The notes beneath the pieces were generated by a model. The model was not told the DNA's origin, did not search any database, and worked only from the letters and a program-made list of their open reading frames with translations. Made by a program: the position numbers and the translations under genes. From Vibrio aphrogenes (GTDB lineage Bacteria; Pseudomonadota; Gammaproteobacteria; Enterobacterales; Vibrionaceae), in assembly GCF_002157735.2 (NCBI RefSeq), contig NZ_AP018689.1, positions 372,001 through 436,000 of the forward strand: a stretch of DNA of 64,000 nucleotides, in the 5' to 3' direction. Positions 56,239 to 64,000 of the stretch are shown in pieces (position 1 is the first letter of the stretch; each line of letters opens with the position of its first letter).

Positions 56239-57078
56239 TTGACCACTTTGAAAACTGACTTTCCCAATTTGCTTGAACCTGATTTAGCTGATGTCACTTT
56301 GGTTCAGATTACCGATACCCACCTTTTTTCTGATCGAGAAAGGGCACTTTTAGGTGTGAATACGCTTGATAGTTTTACGGCGGTGGTTGAGGATATTACG
56401 ACAAGTAAACGGCACTATGATGCCTTACTCATGACAGGCGATGTCTCACAAGATCACACTGATGCTTCTTATACTTTATTTGAGCAAGGTATCGCTCCGC
56501 TACAAAAGCCTTGTTTTTGGTTACCGGGTAATCACGACTACCAACCTAATATGTACAGTGTTTATCCTTCCCCGCAAATTCAAGAAGATACACATTTACT
56601 GGTCGGAAAACATTGGCAAATTATTTTGCTAGATAGTCAAGTTGAAGGTTGCCCTCACGGGGTATTATCAGCACAACAATTACAATATTTATCACAAAAA
56701 TTAGCTGATTACCCTGAACGTTTTAGTCTGATCCTTTTGCATCATCACCCCTTATTAGTCGGCAGTGCTTGGCTTGATCAGCATTGTTTACATAACAGCG
56801 AAGCATTCTGGCAAGTGCTACAGCCGCACTCAAATGTGAAAGCGGTATTGTGTGGCCATGTGCATCAAGATTTTCATCAGCATTATCAGGGCGTCGAAGT
56901 CTTGACCAGCCCATCAACCTGTATTCAATTTAAACCACAATCGCATGAGTTTGCTCTGGATACGGTGTCACCTGGATGGCGCAGTTTAACCTTAAAAGCG
57001 AATGGACAAATTGAAACGCAAGTTTATCGCTTAGCGAGCAGTGATTTCCAACCAGATTTTGAATCACAAGGTTATTGA
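56239..57078 (+). CDS. cpdA: 3',5'-cyclic AMP phosphodiesterase
   Basis: Calcineurin-type metallophosphoesterase of 279 aa that hydrolyses cAMP. Metal ligands are visible in ITDTHLF (D26 and H28), TGDVSQDH, PGNHDYQP, LLHHHPLLV and CGHVHQDFH. The start is uncertain: TTG at 56239 or TTG at 56248; no ATG is in frame near the conserved N-terminus. By lowering cAMP it should damp CRP-dependent genes. Confidence 0.92.
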   Translation: MTTLKTDFPNLLEPDLADVTLVQITDTHLFSDRERALLGVNTLDSFTAVVEDITTSKRHYDALLMTGDVSQDHTDASYTLFEQGIAPLQKPCFWLPGNHDYQPNMYSVYPSPQIQEDTHLLVGKHWQIILLDSQVEGCPHGVLSAQQLQYLSQKLADYPERFSLILLHHHPLLVGSAWLDQHCLHNSEAFWQVLQPHSNVKAVLCGHVHQDFHQHYQGVEVLTSPSTCIQFKPQSHEFALDTVSPGWRSLTLKANGQIETQVYRLASSDFQPDFESQGY

Positions 57079-57163
57079 TTAAGCGAGTGTGATGCTCCTA
57101 ATATCCATTTAATTGGTGGTTGGTGTACAATTGCGCTTCCAGATATGATTTAAGGAGAGCGCA

Positions 57164-57748
57164 GTGAACAAACCCTCGATGCTATTATATTTACATGGCT
57201 TTAATAGCTCGCCCAACTCTCATAAAGCCAACCTCATTCGGGAATACTGCCAACAATACCGACCTGATATCACCTTGGTTATTCCACAATTACCGCATTT
57301 TCCTAAGCGCGCCTCGGATTATCTTGATGCCTTCATCAGTAACCATCATCGAGACTATAATATTGGTTTAGTTGGGAGTTCTTTGGGCGGCTACTTGGCA
57401 ACCTGGCTCAATGATAAATATGGTTGTCGAGCAGTAGTGGTAAACCCGGCAGTGCGTCCTTTTGAATTATTAGTGGATTACCTTGGGCAGCAAACCAACC
57501 CTTATACCAATCAAAGTTATGTTTTAGAAGAAAAGCACATCTTAGAGCTTAAAGCCCTAGAAATAACAAGATTACGTTCACCGAATGATTTTTGGTTGTT
57601 GCAACAACAAGGCGATGAAGTGTTAGACTATCGTCAAGCTGTTGATAAATATAAGCATAGCCGCTCAACGATCGAAGAGCTTGGTGATCACAGTTTTGTT
57701 GGCTTTGAACGATACCCGCAACAAATTGTGGAGTTTTTAGCCTTATAG
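57164..57748 (+). CDS. yqiA: Esterase YqiA
   Basis: Alpha/beta hydrolase of 194 aa. YLHGFNSSP forms the oxyanion segment, GSSLGGYLATW contains the nucleophile Ser73, and LGDHSFVGF carries the catalytic His near 177. E. coli YqiA has esterase activity on acyl-CoA-type substrates. It starts at GTG with AAGGAGAG eight bases upstream. A likely separate promoter for parE follows. Confidence 0.91.
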   Translation: MNKPSMLLYLHGFNSSPNSHKANLIREYCQQYRPDITLVIPQLPHFPKRASDYLDAFISNHHRDYNIGLVGSSLGGYLATWLNDKYGCRAVVVNPAVRPFELLVDYLGQQTNPYTNQSYVLEEKHILELKALEITRLRSPNDFWLLQQQGDEVLDYRQAVDKYKHSRSTIEELGDHSFVGFERYPQQIVEFLAL

Positions 57749-57855
57749 TTGCTTTGGTTACTGAGACAGAGTGGATGTGTTTTTTCTGTAGTCAGTGGTA
57801 AAAGTAAGACTGAGTGATGTAAAGGGAGGAATCCTTCACTTTTATATGGCTTAAC

Positions 57856-57884
57856 TTGACATTATCGGCTGGGATACAGACTAT
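57856..57884 (+). promoter_or_regulatory. Possible sigma-70 promoter of parE
   Basis: A perfect TTGACA (57856-57861) is followed after 17 bp by GACTAT (57879-57884), a weak -10. The start would be about 80 bp before the parE ATG. Confidence 0.45.
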
Positions 57885-57972
57885 GATGCCAGTATTTATG
57901 GCATAGAATAACTAAAATAAGGCCATTTGGGGTCTAAATAGTTACCATCTTTTTTGAGATTATCTTTTTATT

Positions 57973-59859
57973 ATGACTGAACAATATAATGCTGGTGCGA
58001 TTGAAGTTCTGAACGGTCTTGAGCCGGTTCGTCGTCGCCCAGGAATGTATACCGACACTGTGCGCCCGAATCACTTGGCACAAGAAGTTATTGATAACAG
58101 TGTCGATGAAGCCCTAGCAGGACATGCCTCTAAAGTTCAAGTAACGTTATTTGCCGATCAATCTATTGAAGTGACCGATGACGGTCGTGGTATGCCAGTC
58201 GACATTCACCCTGAAGAAAAAATCTCAGGGGTGGAACTGATTTTCTGTAAATTGCATGCGGGTGGTAAATTCTCGAATAAAAGCTATCAGTTCTCTGGTG
58301 GTTTGCACGGGGTCGGCATTTCGGTTGTGAACGCACTCTCTAAGCGTGTGGAAGTTCAGATCCGACGTGATGGCCAAGTGTATGAAATTGCCTTTGAAAA
58401 TGGTGATAAGGTTAAAGAATTAGAAGTCACGGGAACTTGCGGACGACGTAATACTGGTACCAGTGTGCATTTTTGGCCAGACACTTCTTTCTTCGATTCA
58501 GGTAATTTTTCAGTAAGTCGGTTGATTAATAATTTACGAGCGAAAGCGGTTTTATGCCCTGGACTTGAAATTGAATTTATCGATAAAGTGAACGGCAATA
58601 CCCATAAATGGTATTACGAAGATGGCCTAAAAGATTACTTGGTCGAAGGGGTTAAGGGATTCCCTGTTTTACCTGAAGAGCCATTTACTGGTGAGTTTAC
58701 AGGTCAAATCGAAGCGGCCAATTGGGCGATCATCTGGTTACCTGAAGGCGGCGATCTTATTACCGAAAGCTACGTTAACCTGATTCCAACTGCGCAAGGT
58801 GGTACTCACGTCAATGGTTTACGCCAAGGTTTACTGGATGCGATGCGTGAGTTTTGTGAATTTCGAAACTTATTACCACGTGGCGTGAAATTGACCGGGG
58901 ATGATATTTTCGATCGTTGTGCTTACGTGTTATCGATCAAAATGCAAGACCCACAATTTGCAGGGCAAACCAAAGAACGTTTATCGTCTCGTCAATCTGC
59001 GGCTTTCGTTTCAGGCGTGGTCAAAGATGCCTTTAGTTTATGGCTGAATGAAAAACCACAAATTGCCGAATTATTAGCAGAAGCTTGTATTGCCAGCGCT
59101 CATCGTCGTATGCGTGCCAGTAAAAAAGTGGTGCGTAAAAAAGTGGCCTCAGGTCCAGCACTCCCTGGTAAGCTGACCGATTGCTCAGTGCAAGATTTAA
59201 ATCGTACCGAATTATTCTTGGTGGAAGGGGACTCGGCAGGTGGCTCGGCCAAACAAGCGCGCGATCGTGAATTCCAAGCGATTATGCCTTTGCGTGGTAA
59301 GATCTTAAATACGTGGGAAGTATCATCGGATCAAGTTCTGGCCTCTGATGAAGTGCATAATATCTCGATTGCCCTTGGGATTGACCCTGATACCGATAAT
59401 CTTGATGGCTTGCGCTATGGGAAAATTTGTATTCTAGCCGATGCGGACTCCGATGGTTTGCATATCGCGACCTTATTATGTGCGTTGTTTATGCGTCACT
59501 TTGAATCTTTAGTACGTGCAGGCCATGTGTATGTGGCAATGCCGCCCTTATTCCGCATTGACTGTGGGAAAGAGGTTTTTTACGCCTTAGATGAAGGTGA
59601 GAAAGACGGTATTTTAGAGCGTTTAAGCAATAAGAAAGCCAAGATCAACGTACAACGATTTAAAGGTTTGGGTGAGATGAACCCATTGCAATTACGTGAA
59701 ACGACTATGGATCCTAACACTCGTCGCTTGGTGCAATTGACCATTGATGATAATGAGCAAACCATTGAAATGATGGATATGCTATTGGGTAAAAAGCGCG
59801 CGGAAGACCGCCGTAACTGGCTTCAGGCCTACGGTGACCAAGCGGATGTTGAGCTATAA
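57973..59859 (+). CDS. parE: DNA topoisomerase IV subunit B
   Basis: ATPase subunit of 628 aa of topoisomerase IV, which decatenates daughter chromosomes. The GHKL ATP site shows VTDDGRGMPVD and GGLHGVGISVVNALS; the TOPRIM domain has LVEGDSAGGSAKQARDR and DADSDGLHI. It ends with the conserved KGLGEMNPLQLRETTMDP. It is 27 bp from parC, so both subunits are probably made from one transcript, unlike E. coli where other genes intervene. Confidence 0.97.
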   Translation: MTEQYNAGAIEVLNGLEPVRRRPGMYTDTVRPNHLAQEVIDNSVDEALAGHASKVQVTLFADQSIEVTDDGRGMPVDIHPEEKISGVELIFCKLHAGGKFSNKSYQFSGGLHGVGISVVNALSKRVEVQIRRDGQVYEIAFENGDKVKELEVTGTCGRRNTGTSVHFWPDTSFFDSGNFSVSRLINNLRAKAVLCPGLEIEFIDKVNGNTHKWYYEDGLKDYLVEGVKGFPVLPEEPFTGEFTGQIEAANWAIIWLPEGGDLITESYVNLIPTAQGGTHVNGLRQGLLDAMREFCEFRNLLPRGVKLTGDDIFDRCAYVLSIKMQDPQFAGQTKERLSSRQSAAFVSGVVKDAFSLWLNEKPQIAELLAEACIASAHRRMRASKKVVRKKVASGPALPGKLTDCSVQDLNRTELFLVEGDSAGGSAKQARDREFQAIMPLRGKILNTWEVSSDQVLASDEVHNISIALGIDPDTDNLDGLRYGKICILADADSDGLHIATLLCALFMRHFESLVRAGHVYVAMPPLFRIDCGKEVFYALDEGEKDGILERLSNKKAKINVQRFKGLGEMNPLQLRETTMDPNTRRLVQLTIDDNEQTIEMMDMLLGKKRAEDRRNWLQAYGDQADVEL

Positions 59860-59886
59860 ACGACGAGTGAATAAAAAGGTTAATCA

Positions 59887-62148
59887 ATGAGTTCTGAAAT
59901 GACATTTGATGGCGTTGAACAGCTGACGTTACGCAAATTTACTGAAGATGCGTATCTTAACTATTCAATGTATGTAATTATGGACCGCGCTTTACCTTAC
60001 GTAGGCGATGGTCTGAAACCGGTGCAGCGTCGTATTATTTACGCGATGTCTGAGCTTGGCCTTTCTGCGGCGGCAAAATATAAAAAATCGGCTCGTACCG
60101 TGGGGGATGTGTTAGGTAAATACCATCCACATGGTGATTCAGCCTGTTATGAAGCCATGGTTTTGATGGCGCAACCCTTCTCTTATCGTTATCCGCTGGT
60201 GGATGGTCAAGGTAACTGGGGTGCCCCAGATGATCCGAAATCGTTCGCGGCGATGCGTTATACCGAAGCGAAATTATCTAAGTTTGCTGAAGTTCTATTA
60301 GGTGAATTGGGTCAAGGTACGGTGGAATGGACACCAAACTTTGATGGCACCATGAAAGAGCCAAAAATGTTGCCAGCTCGTTTGCCGCACATTTTATTAA
60401 ACGGCATTACCGGAATTGCCGTTGGTATGGCAACCGACATTCCTCCGCATAACGTGCGTGAAATTGCCAATGCTGCAATCCATTTAATTGATAACCCTAA
60501 AGCCGAATTATCGGAAATCATGACCCATGTAAAAGGCCCTGATTATCCAACCGAAGCGGAAATTATTTCACCTGCAGCGGATATTGAAAAGATCTATCGT
60601 AACGGTCGTGGCAGTATCAAGATGCGTGCGGTATGGCATAAAGAAAGCAGTGATATTGTGATCACCGCGTTGCCTCATCAAGTTTCTGGTGCGAAGTTAC
60701 TAGAACAAATTGCCAACCAAATGCGCGCCAAAAAGCTGCCGATGGTGGATGATCTGCGTGATGAGTCGGATCATGAAAACCCAACTCGTATCGTGATCGT
60801 TCCTCGCTCTAACCGTGTGGATTGCGATCAGTTGATGAACCACTTATTTGCTTCTACTGATCTTGAAAAGAACTATCGTGTTAACCTCAACATGATCGGT
60901 TTAGATAATCGCCCTGAAGTAAAAGGCTTGGTCAAGATCCTTCAAGAGTGGCTTGAGTTCCGTAAAACCACGGTTCGTCGACGCTTACAGTATCGCCTAG
61001 ATAAAGTGTTAGATCGCCTGCACATCTTGGAAGGTTTATTGGTTGCCTACCTTAACTTGGATGAGGTAATTGAGATCATTCGTACCGAAGATGAGCCCAA
61101 AGAAGTATTGATGGCTCGCTTTGGGATTACTGAGATCCAAGCGAATGCTATCTTAGATACGCGTTTACGTAACTTAGCCAAATTAGAAGAAATGAAGCTA
61201 CGTGGCGAGCAAGATGAGCTTGAAAAAGAACGTCAAAAACTTGAACAACTACTGGGTTCTGAACGTCGTTTAAATACTTTGATCAAAAAAGAGATTCAAG
61301 CCGACGCAGAAAAATACGGTGATGATCGTCGCTCGCCATTAGTTGAACGTGCAGAAGCCAAAGCATTAACGGAACGCGACTTGATCCCAAGCGAACCAAT
61401 TACAGTCGTACTTTCAGAAAAAGGTTGGATTCGCCATGCGAAAGGGCACGATGTTGATCCAGCCTCACTCAACTATAAGTCAGGTGATGAGTATCTTGCT
61501 CATGCCCATGGTAAGAGTAACCAACAGGCCGTGTTCTTAGGCACGGATGGGCGCAGTTATTCATTAGAGTCTCATTCGCTCCCATCAGCCCGTAGCCAAG
61601 GTGAGCCGATTACTGGACGTCTAGGGATTGCGGAAGGTAGCCATGTTCGCCAAGTTGTGATGGGTGAAGATGAGCAACTATGGTTGATTGCCTCGGATGC
61701 CGGTTATGGTTTTGTGTGTAAAGGTTCAGATTTACTATCGAAAAACCGTAGTGGTAAGGCGTTAATTAATTTACCTGAAAACTCAGAAGTATTACCACCA
61801 AGTCCTATTTCAGATCTGGATAAAGATGAGATTTTGGTGATCACCAATGATGGCCGAATGCTCTTATTCCCAATTAAAGATTTGCCGCAATTAAGTAAAG
61901 GGAAAGGTAATAAGATCATTAATATTCCATCGGCTAAAGCTAAAACTCGTGAAGAAGTAGTCTCGCAGTTGATCGCCATCCCTTATGGTGTCAGTGTGAC
62001 CTTGTATGCGGGTAAGCGTAAGCTTGGATTAAAACCGATTGATCTAGATAACTTCCGTGGCGAACGTGGTCGTCGAGGAGGCAAACTGCCTAGAGGCTTA
62101 CAACGTGTCACGAAAATCGAAGTGGATCATCCTGAATCTGCCGAGTAA
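59887..62148 (+). CDS. parC: DNA topoisomerase IV subunit A
   Basis: DNA breakage-reunion subunit of 753 aa. The winged-helix active site includes [13 protein letters not shown] and the catalytic Tyr125 in AAMRYTE. The quinolone-determining residues appear wild type: Ser85 and Glu89 correspond to E. coli Ser80 and Glu84. The C-terminal region (about 500-740) is the beta-pinwheel that wraps DNA. AAGG precedes the ATG. Confidence 0.97.
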   Translation: MSSEMTFDGVEQLTLRKFTEDAYLNYSMYVIMDRALPYVGDGLKPVQRRIIYAMSELGLSAAAKYKKSARTVGDVLGKYHPHGDSACYEAMVLMAQPFSYRYPLVDGQGNWGAPDDPKSFAAMRYTEAKLSKFAEVLLGELGQGTVEWTPNFDGTMKEPKMLPARLPHILLNGITGIAVGMATDIPPHNVREIANAAIHLIDNPKAELSEIMTHVKGPDYPTEAEIISPAADIEKIYRNGRGSIKMRAVWHKESSDIVITALPHQVSGAKLLEQIANQMRAKKLPMVDDLRDESDHENPTRIVIVPRSNRVDCDQLMNHLFASTDLEKNYRVNLNMIGLDNRPEVKGLVKILQEWLEFRKTTVRRRLQYRLDKVLDRLHILEGLLVAYLNLDEVIEIIRTEDEPKEVLMARFGITEIQANAILDTRLRNLAKLEEMKLRGEQDELEKERQKLEQLLGSERRLNTLIKKEIQADAEKYGDDRRSPLVERAEAKALTERDLIPSEPITVVLSEKGWIRHAKGHDVDPASLNYKSGDEYLAHAHGKSNQQAVFLGTDGRSYSLESHSLPSARSQGEPITGRLGIAEGSHVRQVVMGEDEQLWLIASDAGYGFVCKGSDLLSKNRSGKALINLPENSEVLPPSPISDLDKDEILVITNDGRMLLFPIKDLPQLSKGKGNKIINIPSAKAKTREEVVSQLIAIPYGVSVTLYAGKRKLGLKPIDLDNFRGERGRRGGKLPRGLQRVTKIEVDHPESAE

Positions 62149-62168
62149 TCAATATGTTGTAAAATTGT

Positions 62169-62197
62169 AAAGCGCCAGTGAGTTTGGCGCTTTTTTT
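62169..62197 (+). terminator. Intrinsic terminator of parEC
   Basis: A 9-bp perfect stem (62169-62177 with 62185-62193), a 7-base loop and seven T residues, 20 bp after the parC stop. Confidence 0.93.
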
Positions 62198-62383
62198 ATA
62201 TTTGTTGATAAATCGATTTTAAAGTGACGAGTTAAAGAGGTATTCGTTTGCGTTCACATCTCAATAGATTGGTCGTGTTACAGACGTAATAGAAATGAAT
62301 GAATGTGATCTATGCATTATAAAAATGAAACGATATGATCAAATATTCACACCAATTGAGAACTATATTGGGTTTTGAGTGTG

Positions 62384-63586
62384 ATGGTATATTTACAATT
62401 CTTCTTTGCGTTATTGGTTGTGACTGGGCTGGCTTTGTTAGGAAGCCGAAATCGTTCAGAGATTAAGATTCGCTATATCTTGCAATTATTACTTGTTGAA
62501 ATAGCGCTGGCTTTCTTCTTTCTTCATTCTGATGTGGGAACTGGGATTATTCGCTCCATCTCTGCTGGGTTTGAAGCATTAATGGAATTTGCCGCACAAG
62601 GTACCAACTTTGTATTTGGTGGTTTGCTGAATGCGGGTGAGTTTAGCTTTTTCCTCAACGTATTGATGCCGATAGTGTTGATTTCCGCTTTGATTGGTAT
62701 TTTACAACACATCAAATTACTTCCTATTGTGATCCAAGCGATTGGCTTTGTATTGTCGAAAGTGAATGGTATGGGGCGGTTAGAGTCATTTAACGCGATC
62801 AGTGCGCTTATGGTGGGTCAATCAGAAAACTTTATTACCTATAAAGACATTCTCGGCAAAATGTCTGAAAAACGTATGTATACACTTGCGGCCACCGCGA
62901 TGTCGACGGTATCGATGTCGATTGTCGGCTCTTATATGCAATTGATTGACCCTAAATATGTCGTAACGGCTTTGATTCTAAATATGTTCAGTAGTTTTAC
63001 GATTTTATCTTTGATTAACCCTTATGATTACGATGCGGAAGTCGATTTTAATGACATGGTTAAGCAAGGGCAGGACGAGCAACCTAAAGACAGTTTCTTT
63101 GAAATGTTAGGTGAGTATATTCTTACTGGGTTCAAAGTGGCGGTGATTGTGGCTGCGATGTTAATTGGCTTTATTGCCTTAATTGCCTTAATCAACCATG
63201 GTTTTGATTTAGTGTTCGGGATTACGTTCCAAGCGGTACTCGGTTATGTATTTTATCCGATTGCTTGGCTGATTGGAGTGCCAAGTTCAGAGGCGTTACA
63301 AGCGGGCAGCATTATGGCGACTAAATTAGTGACTAATGAATTTGTTGCGATGCTGGAGCTCAAAGATCAAGCCGCAAACTTATCGGAAATCACTGTCGGG
63401 ACTTTATCCATTTTTCTGGTGTCTTTTGCAAACTTTAGCTCCATTGGCATCATCGCTGGTGCGGTCAAAGGGGTCAATGAAGAAAAAGGCAATATGGTGG
63501 CAAAATTTGGCTTGAGATTGCTGTATGGCGCAACGTTAGTCAGCATTTTATCGGCAATTATCGCCAACTTTGTGTTTAGTTTGTAG
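62384..63586 (+). CDS. Concentrative nucleoside transporter (NupC/CNT family)
   Basis: Nucleoside:cation symporter of 400 aa with eight or more hydrophobic segments. Conserved CNT motifs are [44 protein letters not shown]-like [13 protein letters not shown] and [18 protein letters not shown]; these contain the Gln/Glu and Asn/Ser residues that bind nucleoside and cation. The ATG at 62384 is preferred; a TTG at 62375 is in frame. Several nupC paralogs are usual in vibrios, so no number or symbol is given. Monocistronic. Confidence 0.9.
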   Translation: MVYLQFFFALLVVTGLALLGSRNRSEIKIRYILQLLLVEIALAFFFLHSDVGTGIIRSISAGFEALMEFAAQGTNFVFGGLLNAGEFSFFLNVLMPIVLISALIGILQHIKLLPIVIQAIGFVLSKVNGMGRLESFNAISALMVGQSENFITYKDILGKMSEKRMYTLAATAMSTVSMSIVGSYMQLIDPKYVVTALILNMFSSFTILSLINPYDYDAEVDFNDMVKQGQDEQPKDSFFEMLGEYILTGFKVAVIVAAMLIGFIALIALINHGFDLVFGITFQAVLGYVFYPIAWLIGVPSSEALQAGSIMATKLVTNEFVAMLELKDQAANLSEITVGTLSIFLVSFANFSSIGIIAGAVKGVNEEKGNMVAKFGLRLLYGATLVSILSAIIANFVFSL

Positions 63587-63589
63587 TTT

Positions 63590-63640
63590 ATACCAATCCT
63601 ACTAATTATCTGAACACCTAATTAGTAGGATTAATGGTAT
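63590..63640. repeat. 51-bp imperfect palindromic element
   Basis: Outer arms ATACCA/TGGTAT and inner 12-bp arms TCCTACTAATTA/TAATTAGTAGGA are separated by an asymmetric internal bulge (A versus TTAA), with a 9-base centre. It begins 3 bp after the transporter stop. It resembles the small palindromic repeats scattered through Vibrio chromosomes and is a candidate REP-like or miniature mobile element. Confidence 0.65.
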
Positions 63641-63685
63641 GAGAAACTCAGTTTTAAGCCACATTTATGGTCTGCTAAATGAATG

Positions 63686-63719
63686 AAAACATCATCATGT
63701 TATGTGATGATGTTTTTTT
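63686..63719. terminator. Bidirectional intrinsic terminator
   Basis: A 12-bp stem (63686-63697 with 63705-63716) with a 7-base loop and T runs on the plus strand; it lies between the convergent transporter and degS genes and can serve both. Confidence 0.9.
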
Positions 63720-63771
63720 ATGTCGTTGAGGGAGCATAATTGTTGTGCCGAGCTTTTTTATTCTTAATGCT

Positions 63772-64000
63772 TTAATCTCTAGGGTCTTCAGCAATCGTAA
63801 CGGGTAATGTTAGAGATTTGCCATCTCGTAAAATATCGAAGTTAACTACGGTGCCGGGACGAAACTCTGCCACCATGTCTAAAACACTTTGACTATTAAT
63901 GACTTTTTTACCATCAATTCCCACGATGACATCTTTTTCTTTGAGCGTCGCTTTATCGGCAGGTGAACCTTCGGCAATACTGAGAACCACGATACCATTA
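63772..64000 (-). CDS. degS: Serine endoprotease DegS, C-terminal PDZ domain (partial)
   Basis: Only the last 76 residues are in the window; the frame is open to the right edge. The segment is the end of a PDZ domain (GIVVLSIAEGSPADKATLKEKDVIV split across its first half, then VLDMVAEFRPGTVV and RDGKSLTLPVTIAEDP). A single PDZ ending the protein with AEFRPG fits DegS, where the PDZ senses misfolded outer-membrane protein C-termini and triggers RseA cleavage and sigma-E release. DegQ is less likely because it has a second PDZ with a different ending. Confidence 0.8.
   Translation of the reverse strand, partial: NGIVVLSIAEGSPADKATLKEKDVIVGIDGKKVINSQSVLDMVAEFRPGTVVNFDILRDGKSLTLPVTIAEDPRD

Noticed and set aside
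62304..62319. CRP-like site upstream of the nucleoside transporter
   Set aside because: Only the TGTGA half matches; the other half does not resemble TCACA.

Overview
The window looks like part of the main chromosome of a marine gammaproteobacterium of the Vibrionaceae, probably a Vibrio. The basis is family-level recognition of the proteins and gene neighbourhoods by eye: rpsU-yqeY-dnaG-rpoD-tRNA-Ile2, hldE-glnE, nudF-yqiB-cpdA-yqiA-parE-parC, an orphan gspAB pair, pitA with a DUF47 partner, and SigZ. Base composition is moderate to low in GC and proteins are rich in Gln. No species call is possible without a search.

Region 1 (1-15179) is most of an aryl polyene (APE) pigment cluster. Thirteen genes on the minus strand run from a chain-length-factor-like protein (12599) down to a ketosynthase cut by the left edge. 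They follow the order of the enterobacterial ape genes C to O: CLF, acyltransferase, two ACPs, membrane protein, acyl-ACP ligase, dehydratase, glycosyltransferase/acyltransferase fusion, [ammonia lyase], thioesterase, LolA-like carrier, MMPL exporter, lipoprotein, ketosynthase. An aromatic amino acid ammonia lyase is inserted between the J- and K-like genes. Divergently, on the plus strand, are a SAM methyltransferase and an FAD enzyme carrying the WxWxIP signature of flavin-dependent halogenases. Together they should start, extend, tailor, lipidate and export an aryl polyene to the outer membrane.

Region 2 (15341-22748) is a set of small transport units: yibIH-like genes, a BASS-family symporter overlapping a minimal MscS channel, satP, ribB behind an FMN riboswitch, and a cassette of a DUF318/ArsP-like permease, a CxxC thioredoxin-like protein and a SigZ-type ECF sigma factor.

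Region 3 (22765-31734) holds the macromolecular synthesis genes rpsU-yqeY, dnaG and rpoD with tRNA-Ile2(CAU), then tsaD, plsY, folB-folK and uppP. Twelve perfect copies of a 7-bp repeat lie directly upstream of dnaG.

Region 4 (31876-48884): cca, gspA-gspB, a uracil-xanthine permease, a type Vd patatin autotransporter, acnB, a HopJ-family gene, ygiM, pitA plus its DUF47 partner, ygiF and a voltage-gated-type K+ channel. Region 5 (49047-64000): glnE, hldE, tolC, the nudF-yqiB-cpdA-yqiA-parE-parC series, a NupC-family nucleoside transporter and the C-terminal end of degS.

Most of the window is ordinary core genome. The parts most worth a second look are the APE cluster with its ammonia lyase and halogenase-like enzyme, the permease/thioredoxin/SigZ cassette, and several short tandem repeats or palindromes in leaders. 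No CRISPR array, prophage, insertion sequence or integron was seen.
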